Shown here: in pieces, positions 1-5,416 of the stretch | How positions within the stretch are numbered: the stretch's first letter is position 1 | Layout of the letters: each line of letters opens with the position of its first letter | Assembly: GCA_020056865.1 (NCBI GenBank) | Contig: JAGVGX010000222.1 | Location: 1-7,909, forward strand | Length of the DNA: 7,909 nucleotides | Source: Desulfobacterales bacterium | GTDB lineage: Bacteria > Desulfobacterota > Desulfobacteria > Desulfobacterales > BuS5 | Direction of reading: 5' to 3' | The notes under the pieces: generated by a model | What the model was told of the DNA's origin: nothing | Seen by the model: only the letters and a program-made list of their open reading frames with translations | Database searches by the model: none | Program-made: the position numbers and the translations under genes

Positions 1-1
1 C

Positions 2-49
2 AAATCAAAATTTAAAAAGGACATCGACCTGATTATAGGCAAGCAATAA
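2..49 (+). CDS. Possible C-terminal end of a gene entering from the left edge
   Basis: Frame 2 of the plus strand reads KSKFKKDIDLIIGKQ followed by TAA (47-49), which looks protein-like and would converge on the methyltransferase gene. A short AAGC/GCTT stem (41-53) followed by a run of T (52-58) comes right after and could end the transcript. Fifteen codons are too few to identify a family or to be sure that it is coding. Confidence 0.25.
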   Translation, partial: KSKFKKDIDLIIGKQ

Positions 50-66
50 GCTTTTTTTATATTCAC

Positions 67-90
67 CACAGAGTCACAGAGAGCACAGAG
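67..90. repeat. Three CACAGAG repeats
   Basis: CACAGAG occurs at 67-73, 75-81 and 84-90, separated by one and two bases. I recall similar CACAGAG-rich intergenic runs in environmental Desulfobacterota and Planctomycetota genomes, which supports but does not prove that kind of host. Confidence 0.7.
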
Positions 91-103
91 ACGTTGTTTT
101 TTA

Positions 104-140
104 TTCGATATTCGGTGTTCGATATTCGACGTTCGGCGTT
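104..140. repeat. Heptamer tandem array, TTCG type
   Basis: Five consecutive 7-base units TTCGATA, TTCGGTG, TTCGATA, TTCGACG and TTCGGCG, plus a partial TT, follow the consensus TTCGRYR. The same period as the neighbouring array but an unrelated sequence suggests a shared amplification mechanism, not shared ancestry. Confidence 0.8.
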
Positions 141-156
141 TCCCTCCCGCCCTTTG

Positions 157-218
157 CCTCACGCCTCACGCCTTACGGCTTTCACCCCACGCCTTACGGC
201 TTTCACCCCACGCCTTAC
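157..218. repeat. Heptamer tandem array, CCTCACG type
   Basis: Nine consecutive 7-base units can be read: CCTCACG twice, CCTTACG, then GCTTTCA, CCCCACG, CCTTACG, GCTTTCA, CCCCACG and a final CCTTAC. The second part also forms a 21-base unit repeated about 2.4 times (168-218). The array overlaps the last codon region and stop of the methyltransferase gene. Confidence 0.8.
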
Positions 219-790
219 TCTTTTACAAAAAGCATCGCCCTGCTTAAACCAATTTTCTCTTCGGAACATTGTTTTAGCCCGGCTTTTATCGCAATATCCG
301 CAATCTTTCTGAAATAAGACTCCGTTACATGCATTCTGGGCTCAACAAGAAGAAAATGTGCCCCCGGTTTTAAAAATGTAACGATCTCACTAAAAAAAGA
401 ATCCTTATTCCGGACTTCATGAACCATCCAGAATCCGAGAGCAAAATCCGCCTGTTCATTTACCCCTAATTTATCGGAACTGCATTTATGAAGAGTGATC
501 CGGGACAAGAGCCCTTTCTGCTGTGCCCTGCGGCGGACTCTTTCAAGCATCTTTTCCTGCAGATCAACAGAAATAACGCGCCCCTTTGCTCCGACTATCT
601 TTGCCATTCCGATTGAAAAATATCCCATTCCGCATCCTATATCTACGACTGTATCCCCTTCCTTGATAAAATTTTTAAACATCTTCTCCGGATTATGTAT
701 TAACCTCCTGAGGGGATTGTCGAAAGTATAAGCAAACCACCAGGGACAGACATGGTCTCCTATCAGAAAAATATTTTTAATAATACTCAT
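215..790 (-). CDS. Class I SAM-dependent methyltransferase, substrate unknown
   Basis: A 191-residue cytosolic methyltransferase with a Rossmann-type fold. SAM-binding motif I is VVDIGCGMGYF at about 48-58, the acidic residue that holds the ribose hydroxyls is Asp76 in VISVDLQ, and a motif-IV region lies near 113-126 (QADFALGFWMVHEV), followed by FLKPGAHFLLVEP at 139-151. The N-terminus has GDHVCPWWFAYTFDNPLRR (11-29), a conserved-looking opening that probably shapes the substrate site. The overall look is of UbiE/arsenite-methyltransferase-like small-molecule enzymes, but the substrate cannot be named. The ATG at 790 has AGGA (800-803) nine bases upstream. It is 487 bases from the cyclase gene, so it is probably not part of the defence operon. 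Its TAA stop (215-217) lies inside a tandem heptamer array. Confidence 0.85.
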   Translation of the reverse strand: MSIIKNIFLIGDHVCPWWFAYTFDNPLRRLIHNPEKMFKNFIKEGDTVVDIGCGMGYFSIGMAKIVGAKGRVISVDLQEKMLERVRRRAQQKGLLSRITLHKCSSDKLGVNEQADFALGFWMVHEVRNKDSFFSEIVTFLKPGAHFLLVEPRMHVTESYFRKIADIAIKAGLKQCSEEKIGLSRAMLFVKE

Positions 791-890
791 TTATAATCAT
801 CCTTTGTTGCTGCCCATCCGCCCCGATTGCTGTTCAATCCGGAGCATCCGGCGATAAAAGAAAGGAGTCGAATTCAACCCCTTTGACAAA

Positions 891-919
891 GCCTGGGTTA
901 TGAAATTTTTACCACAGGC
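891..919. repeat. Inverted repeat with 8-bp bulged stem
   Basis: GCCTGGGT (891-898) pairs with ACC-A-CAGGC (911-919), with one bulged A and a 12-base A+T-rich loop. It lies in the leader side of the small methyltransferase gene, about 100 bases before its start. Its role is unknown. Confidence 0.4.
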
Positions 920-995
920 CGAAAGAACTCCAAGTGATAGGGTGCTTTTATGTCAGTATAAATTAATAATTGTTAAATGCTGTTAAATCACAAAT

Positions 996-1012
996 CAAGG
1001 GTTGACCCCTTG
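996..1012. repeat. Inverted repeat CAAGGG-N5-CCCTTG
   Basis: A perfect 6-bp inverted repeat (996-1001 with 1007-1012). On the minus strand it reads as an AAGGGGTCA start followed by a TTTGTGA. From memory this resembles ends of REP-like palindromic elements associated with Y1 tyrosine transposases, but no transposase is present. It is not a terminator, because no T-run follows on either strand. Confidence 0.4.
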
Positions 1013-1236
1013 CGTCCTTCGTAATTGAAATCATCAGAAATCTGTTTGTTTAAAGCTGAACCGCCATCAAGAATTGTCCGGGTTATTGAATATAACTCAA
1101 TCGGCCGTTAGCATGGCGGCCGGCCGTCGCCGTTTACAGGCAGAAGAACTGAAATTGAATTTTGAAATATGGTCAACTTATATATTGATGTCCCTATACT
1201 CCCCTATTACTATAAAATAAAAGAAGTAATTATATG

Positions 1237-1262
1237 TCGCAAACCCGCATTAGGGGGTGCGA
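1237..1262 (-). terminator. Hairpin just after the cyclase gene, possible transcript end
   Basis: TCGCA (1237-1241) pairs with TGCGA (1258-1262); inside it, CCC (1244-1246) pairs with GGG (1253-1255) across loop GCATTA, with a 2x2 internal loop between. It begins 15 bases after the cyclase stop. The sequence that follows on the minus strand is A+T-rich but lacks a clean T-run, so termination function is tentative. Confidence 0.4.
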
Positions 1263-1277
1263 AACTTGAGATTCTTA

Positions 1278-2219
1278 TTATAATTTAACTTTTTGCCATT
1301 CCCTTGCATCTGGCCAATCAAATATATAATGGTAAAATCTATATGGTCTCTTTGTTTGAGTATACTGCCAATTCCAGCTATCATGGGTATCCTCGGCACA
1401 AAACGTATGTAATATTGGCGCCATATTATTATGCAAATTTTCCGCAATACATATTCCGTTTGGGTTGGCTAATGATTGAAGTTTTGAAGCACGATTTGCT
1501 GCATCACCTACGACAGTCAAAAAATTTAAGTTATTGACTCCTATTCTAGAAATAAGTACTTCTCCCATATCGATCCCTATTCTAAAATTAAACGACGGTA
1601 ATCCGTCACTGGTTAATTTTGGTTGAATATCGTTTAACATTATATATTTCATCGTCATCGCACATTCAATAGCATCTCTCGCAATTAGAAAACTATTTCG
1701 TGTTTCTGTGCCAAATATAGCCATTAGACCATCACCAGTATTTTTTTCTACTTCACCCTTCCAATGCCTAACAATTTGCATCATTTCAGGGATGATTGTA
1801 TTTAGCAAATATAAAACACTTTCATTAAGAAGTTGAGAGGATATAGAAGTAAAATCTTGAAGATCAAAAAACAATATTGCGGCTTCCATTTTTTTCGCGC
1901 TTCCAATCGGAACGGATGATATTTCAGGCATAGTTAACCCTTTGGTAATATCCTTTATACGTTTCGCATTTTGGCGGGTAACTTTTTTTAACCTTGACCG
2001 CACACAACTATGGAACGTTGGACTCCATTTCTTCGTTAAAGGCGATTTTAGATCTTTGGGTGGTGGTGCAAGCGAAGCCAGTGCTGGCAAGGAAAAAGCT
2101 TGTGATTGTGATAAAGAAGATAATTGATTTTTAACTTTTATTCCAGCTAATAAACGGGCAAGTTCTGGCAGCGATGTGGACGGTGTTTTTATATCATCAG
2201 GCATAACAAAATGTTCCAT
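1278..2219 (-). CDS. pycC: Class III nucleotide cyclase, probable Pycsar cyclase
   Basis: A 313-residue cytosolic cyclase, proposed to make cCMP or cUMP on phage infection and so activate the upstream membrane effector. The catalytic domain starts near residue 110. Metal-binding Asp119 sits in ILFFDLQDFT and Asp163 in NTGDGLMAIF. The second half has FRIGIDMGEVLIS (212-224) and VVGDAANRASKLQS (236-249). By alignment from memory with mammalian adenylyl cyclase, the base-selecting positions are Lys159 and Thr235, the transition-state Asn is Asn242, and the usual Arg is Lys246. The first 110 residues are Ser/Pro/Lys-rich with no recognised domain. There is no membrane segment. The start codon ATG at 2219 lacks a close ribosome binding site but lies seven bases after the effector stop, which fits coupled translation; an ATG five codons later is an alternative. 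Without the effector next door it could be read as an ordinary adenylate/guanylate cyclase. Confidence 0.85.
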   Translation of the reverse strand: MEHFVMPDDIKTPSTSLPELARLLAGIKVKNQLSSLSQSQAFSLPALASLAPPPKDLKSPLTKKWSPTFHSCVRSRLKKVTRQNAKRIKDITKGLTMPEISSVPIGSAKKMEAAILFFDLQDFTSISSQLLNESVLYLLNTIIPEMMQIVRHWKGEVEKNTGDGLMAIFGTETRNSFLIARDAIECAMTMKYIMLNDIQPKLTSDGLPSFNFRIGIDMGEVLISRIGVNNLNFLTVVGDAANRASKLQSLANPNGICIAENLHNNMAPILHTFCAEDTHDSWNWQYTQTKRPYRFYHYIFDWPDAREWQKVKL

Positions 2220-2226
2220 TCAAAAT

Positions 2227-2733
2227 TTAACTGTGCCCTACGATGCTTATTATTGTAAAACAAGAACCTATTAAAAAAAGAACGATTTCCCATCGGATCA
2301 ATCTCATTTTGTTGTGTAGCACCAGACTAACGTAATAATTTTGATGTGCATATTCTTTTTCTATGCGATTTCCTGTAAGATCTGCCAACTCGTTTTCATA
2401 TTGTGTGGGATTTTTGCGTTCACGTATGTCTTCCCAAAAGATTAATCCTTTACCACCCCGAGGGAGTCTTGGAAATAAGACAGTAGCAGCTGCAAAAATA
2501 GATAATGATAAAAAACATAGTGCCGCCCAATGAAAGTTGATTCCCCATGATGTGCAAAAATGATCTTTCATAAGAAATTGAATTACAACAATATTTAATG
2601 CCAAAAAAGCAGCGGCCTTTGCATCGCTAACAGTGATATAATGATTCAAATAATCGTTTACGCCTTTACCAAATCCTCTTGGTAGATTATGGTGGTGTTT
2701 AACGGAGTTTATGTTTTCAGATTGGTTATCCAT
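2227..2733 (-). CDS. pycTM: Pycsar-type transmembrane effector (DUF5706/PycTM family)
   Basis: A 168-residue membrane protein predicted to be the killing effector of a Pycsar antiphage system: it would sense the cyclic nucleotide made by the adjacent cyclase and disrupt the inner membrane. The family signature is visible: SDAKAAAFLALN at about 36-47 leading into the first hydrophobic segment (41-56), a second segment at 68-87 (WAALCFLSLSIFAAATVLF), then LIFWEDI (97-103), QYENELADLT (111-120), and QNYYVSLVLHNKMRLIRW (131-148) feeding a third hydrophobic segment at 149-166. The ATG at 2733 is chosen over an in-frame TTG at 2751 because the TTG overlaps the GAGG (2746-2749) that would act as ribosome binding site. 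The 12-base spacing is long, so the start is not certain. The cyclase gene follows after 7 bases. G+C is low compared with the restriction genes. Related membrane proteins also occur with other nucleotide-signalling partners, but the cyclase neighbour points to Pycsar. Confidence 0.85.
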   Translation of the reverse strand: MDNQSENINSVKHHHNLPRGFGKGVNDYLNHYITVSDAKAAAFLALNIVVIQFLMKDHFCTSWGINFHWAALCFLSLSIFAAATVLFPRLPRGGKGLIFWEDIRERKNPTQYENELADLTGNRIEKEYAHQNYYVSLVLHNKMRLIRWEIVLFLIGSCFTIISIVGHS

Positions 2734-2759
2734 TATTTTTCTGAACCTCAAATAATCAG

Positions 2760-2783
2760 AACCCTGTCATTTATGGCAGAGTT
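2760..2783 (-). other. Hairpin in the leader of the membrane effector gene
   Basis: CTGTCA (2764-2769) pairs with TGGCAG (2774-2779), including one G-U, across loop TTTA. AAC (2760-2762) and GTT (2781-2783) extend it past a single mismatch. The structure ends 10 bases before the GAGG at 2746-2749, so it lies in the untranslated leader of the effector gene if transcription begins in this spacer. A TTGACG at 2847-2852 could serve as a -35 box, but no good -10 follows at the usual distance. Confidence 0.4.
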
Positions 2784-2851
2784 TCTTAACCGCTCGTTAT
2801 GCAAGTTTAGCCAAAATATCTTATGCCTTATTCAACTCATTAATCCGTCAA

Positions 2852-2880
2852 CTTAGGATGTCAGGAGCATCCTTCCCAAG
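2852..2880 (-). other. Hairpin downstream of mod (bulged stem)
   Basis: AGGATG (2855-2860) pairs with CATCCT (2868-2873) across a seven-base loop. The stem is extended by CTT (2852-2854) with AAG (2878-2880) around a four-base bulge. It lies about 57 bases after the mod stop and has no T-run on the minus strand, so it is not a classical terminator. It may contribute to 3'-end formation or RNA stability. Confidence 0.4.
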
Positions 2881-2912
2881 CTGTCTTGAGAGTTCAAAAA
2901 ATCATAAGACAG
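2881..2912 (-). terminator. Candidate mod transcript end: 7-bp stem, T-rich loop
   Basis: CTGTCTT (2881-2887) and AAGACAG (2906-2912) are perfect inverted repeats separated by 18 bases. On the minus strand the stem begins 24 bases after the mod stop. The T-run is in the loop instead of after the stem, and a second hairpin abuts it at 2880. This is an atypical terminator candidate; it could equally be a regulatory structure between the restriction operon and the downstream effector gene. Confidence 0.35.
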
Positions 2913-2936
2913 GCTGCATGTTACCAGTCTCATTCT

Positions 2937-5081
2937 CTATTTTATTTCTAATTCAATGACTTGCGATGTATCTATACCCAAAATATCAACCACTTTAACC
3001 ATAATTTTATATTTGCCTGCCTTTTCATAAGTATGCGGAACAGAGACGAGTTCAAGCGATGAGTCCTTTTTTGTGCGGAAAAACTGCCATAAATTCTCGA
3101 AAATATAGTTGCCTGTCCATACATCTTTGGTTTGAGACTGATTGCCATCCGTCACAATATTCATTTTAATTATTTCTTTTTTATCCTCGTAATTGAAATC
3201 CACCGCCCAGTAATCAATCCAGTCCTGCCAGTTTTTGGTTAACAATTCCCGTTTTAAAATGCCGTGTCCGTCTTTGATCAGTTTAGTAATTTGCCCGTTT
3301 TCGATGATTACTTTGGAACCGCCTTTTTTCAGCGACCGTTCCAGCTCTTCCAGATCATCCTGCGTGTAGCAAGTGGTAAAACTGGTCAATTCAATTTTAA
3401 CGGTTTTCTTTTTGATATGAGGCTTGATCTGCACATAAGAAACATCGTAAAATTTCACTTGTCCTTTTTCCACTGCCCGTTTGTCGAAGGCTTCCCGTGG
3501 GATGTAACGCAGGCGAATATCCACTCCCTGCCTGCATAATTCGTCTTTAATATGAGGCACAAGCCCCATTTCAAACTCAAAACCCAGCACATCCACCTGG
3601 GTAATCATATTCCGGCGGCATTCTTCAAACACGTCTTCCACCAGTGTCTTGGTGACCGGCACACTGAGCGGACCCACGTGTACGAAACGTCCTGCTTTTT
3701 TGCCGTACAAATAACGGTGACCTTCCACGCGCTGCGCCGAATAACCTTCCAGAATCAGATCGACATATTTTTCGTGTTTGGCGTCCAGCAGTTTTTCCTG
3801 CTGTTCGGGCGGGATGTTGGCAGGCACGCCGAAAAAGAACTGGCGCTCATATTTTCCCAGATTGAGCACTTCAAAAGAACAATACGGTTTCCCGCCTGTT
3901 TTCATTTCCCGCTGCACGCCAATCAGGCGCTTGCGGGTAGTGTGAACAGCGAATCTGCCCAAGTCACATGCAATCCACTTTCTCCCCAGTTTTTCCGCTG
4001 CCGCCGCCGTAGTGCCGCTGCCGCAGAAGAAATCGGCGACCAAATCGCCTTCGTTGCTGCTGGCTTTAATGATGCGCTCCAAAAGGGCTTCGGGCTTTTG
4101 GGTAGCATAATCAACTCGTTCATCAGCAACAGGATTGACAGGATTAATATCATCCCACAGTGAGTCTACGATATCACCTTCAACCTCATCCAAATATATT
4201 ATTCTTTTTCCGCCTTTTGTTGGGTTAACATCATCTCGATATAATCTGCCGTTAGAATCTTTTTTCCATCTTTTGAGATAATCTTCTTTATGCGGCTTAT
4301 ATTGTGTATTCCAAAGGTAATTCTCTCTATTTTTTCTGTAGGAGAAAATATAATCATGTTTTTGTGGAAATTTTCTTGCTGTTTTTCTTTTAAAAGCAAA
4401 ATATGCCCATATAATTTCATTCAGAAAATTTTCTCTTCCGAAAACGTTATCAAAAATCACTCTTAAAATACTGTTAACTCTCCAATCACAGTGCACATAG
4501 ATACTGCCATCCTCCGCCAGCAACTGGTGCATCAGTTTGAGTCTTTCGTACATCATGGAAAGATATGACGAAATGCCCCGGCCCCAGGTATCACGGTAGG
4601 CGATCTCTTCAATAATGGATTGCTGCTTGGTTACGTCTTCGTTATTCACGGTAATGTTGTAAGAAAAATCAGCGCCAACGGCAAAGGGAGGGTCAATATA
4701 AATAAGTTTCAGGCCGCCATGTTTTTCAATTTCTTCCCGCATCGGCCCGTTTGCCAGCGAAGAAAGAATCAGTTTATTGTCGCCCCAGATAAGTTTATTT
4801 GTCCAGCCCCTGGATTGCCTGCCTTTGGTATCGACAGTAAAAAGATCGTCCTTTATGTTTCTTGAAACCGTTTCTTTCCTGGGTTCGTCAATATGCTCGA
4901 TGGAATGAAAGGGCAGCACGGCGTTTGTCACAGATTCACTGCGCCCGTTCCAGAACAGAAAGATATCCTCATCATCGGCATACAACAACTTATAGATGTA
5001 TTCTTTGGGCAGGGCTTTTCCTTCCTGAATTATACCGACAATTTCCCGTTTTTCATTTTCGGTCAAATGAATTTTGCTCAT
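2937..5081 (-). CDS. mod: Type III Mod subunit, site-specific DNA (adenine-N6) methyltransferase
   Basis: A 714-residue beta-class DNA methyltransferase that recognises the target site for the restriction complex and methylates host DNA. The motif order is that of the beta class: catalytic motif IV IDPPF at about 129-133, YVHCDW near 195-200, a target-recognition segment of about 120 residues, motif [13 protein letters not shown] at about 327-338, then the SAM-binding motif [10 protein letters not shown] at about 350-358. Motif IV has Phe where Tyr or Trp is also common. The last 45 or so residues ([17 protein letters not shown] near 680) resemble the closing strands of a PKD-type beta-sandwich. 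The ATG at 5081 is preferred over the TTG one codon upstream because it has AAGG (5087-5090) five bases away and overlaps the preceding stop in TGATG. The target-recognition segment is much richer in A+T than the rest of the gene. The stop is TAG. Confidence 0.93.
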   Translation of the reverse strand: MSKIHLTENEKREIVGIIQEGKALPKEYIYKLLYADDEDIFLFWNGRSESVTNAVLPFHSIEHIDEPRKETVSRNIKDDLFTVDTKGRQSRGWTNKLIWGDNKLILSSLANGPMREEIEKHGGLKLIYIDPPFAVGADFSYNITVNNEDVTKQQSIIEEIAYRDTWGRGISSYLSMMYERLKLMHQLLAEDGSIYVHCDWRVNSILRVIFDNVFGRENFLNEIIWAYFAFKRKTARKFPQKHDYIFSYRKNRENYLWNTQYKPHKEDYLKRWKKDSNGRLYRDDVNPTKGGKRIIYLDEVEGDIVDSLWDDINPVNPVADERVDYATQKPEALLERIIKASSNEGDLVADFFCGSGTTAAAAEKLGRKWIACDLGRFAVHTTRKRLIGVQREMKTGGKPYCSFEVLNLGKYERQFFFGVPANIPPEQQEKLLDAKHEKYVDLILEGYSAQRVEGHRYLYGKKAGRFVHVGPLSVPVTKTLVEDVFEECRRNMITQVDVLGFEFEMGLVPHIKDELCRQGVDIRLRYIPREAFDKRAVEKGQVKFYDVSYVQIKPHIKKKTVKIELTSFTTCYTQDDLEELERSLKKGGSKVIIENGQITKLIKDGHGILKRELLTKNWQDWIDYWAVDFNYEDKKEIIKMNIVTDGNQSQTKDVWTGNYIFENLWQFFRTKKDSSLELVSVPHTYEKAGKYKIMVKVVDILGIDTSQVIELEIK

Positions 5082-5326
5082 CAATGCCTTTTTGATGCTT
5101 CGAGTATGGTTATTCCCACAAGTTTTTCCCCACGATACCTGTGCAGAATACCGTCTTGCGACATTTCGGAATCGGTTGCCTTCTGAGGACGATCAAAACC
5201 GATATAAAGGACATCCGCTTCCTTGTCGTAATCGATCCACATCTTGGTGACAGGAAATTTTAAAAGATGCGGAGTCGCTTTGAAAACTTCCAATAATGCC
5301 TCTTGTTTTAAAATTTCTTTTTCCAT
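5081..5326 (-). CDS. Small DUF2283-family protein inside the restriction-modification operon
   Basis: An 81-residue soluble protein with no signal peptide or membrane segment. Residues about 30-78 carry the DUF2283 pattern: [15 protein letters not shown], then a short charged stretch, [12 protein letters not shown], and a final VGITILEAS. The family is a small beta-rich domain of unknown biochemical role; some members sit in toxin-antitoxin-like pairs, but no partner toxin is present here. The ATG at 5326 is preceded by AGGA (5333-5336) at six bases, a good ribosome binding site. Its TGA stop overlaps the mod ATG by one base (TGATG), so translation of mod is probably coupled to it. An accessory or regulatory role in the restriction system is inferred from position only. 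Confidence 0.82.
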   Translation of the reverse strand: MEKEILKQEALLEVFKATPHLLKFPVTKMWIDYDKEADVLYIGFDRPQKATDSEMSQDGILHRYRGEKLVGITILEASKRH

Positions 5327-5416
5327 ACTATTTCCTCGTCACCGGCGCTTGATTAACGGAGAAAGCAATGTCCGTCATTACCACTATTCCTTATCATTTT
5401 TAGAGGCTTTTTTCTA

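Larger units (their letters stand above)
791..1277. other. Gene-free spacer of 487 bases with several inverted repeats
   Basis: No convincing gene is seen in any frame. The stretch holds the post-cyclase hairpin (1237-1262), a G+C-rich patch with GGCCGGCC near 1119-1126 in otherwise A+T-rich DNA, a weak ATTGA/TCAAT hairpin (1085-1101), the CAAGGG/CCCTTG hairpin (996-1012), a direct repeat TGTTAAAT (971-978 and 981-988, exactly 10 bases apart), an 8-bp bulged stem (891-919), and a CCGGA/TCCGG hairpin (839-851). A minus-strand frame is open for 39 codons (1107 down to the TGA at 988-990) but has no start and is not recognised. The promoter of the small methyltransferase gene must lie here if that gene is transcribed separately; no clear -35/-10 pair was found. 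Confidence 0.7.

Noticed and set aside
41..58. Strong intrinsic terminator near the left edge
   Set aside because: A T-run is present, but the AAGC/GCTT stem is only 4 bp, too weak to call alone; it is mentioned only as possible support for a gene end at 49.
157..218. CRISPR array
   Set aside because: The repeats are directly abutting 7- or 21-base units with no unique spacers and no cas genes nearby.
883..911. Plus-strand promoter with TTGACA at 883-888
   Set aside because: The only -10 at suitable spacing is TTTTTA, and no plus-strand gene follows.
2749..2751. TTG at 2751 as the start of the effector gene
   Set aside because: It overlaps the GAGG that best serves as ribosome binding site for the ATG at 2733; the six added residues (MRFRKI) show no family signature.
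3552..4163. A 203-codon plus-strand open frame
   Set aside because: It lies antisense to the conserved C-terminal half of mod, including motifs X and I, and its protein shows no domain; it is a shadow of the real gene.
5081..5326. Antitoxin of a toxin-antitoxin pair
   Set aside because: DUF2283 proteins can sit in such pairs, but both neighbours here are restriction-modification subunits and no toxin-sized partner gene is present.
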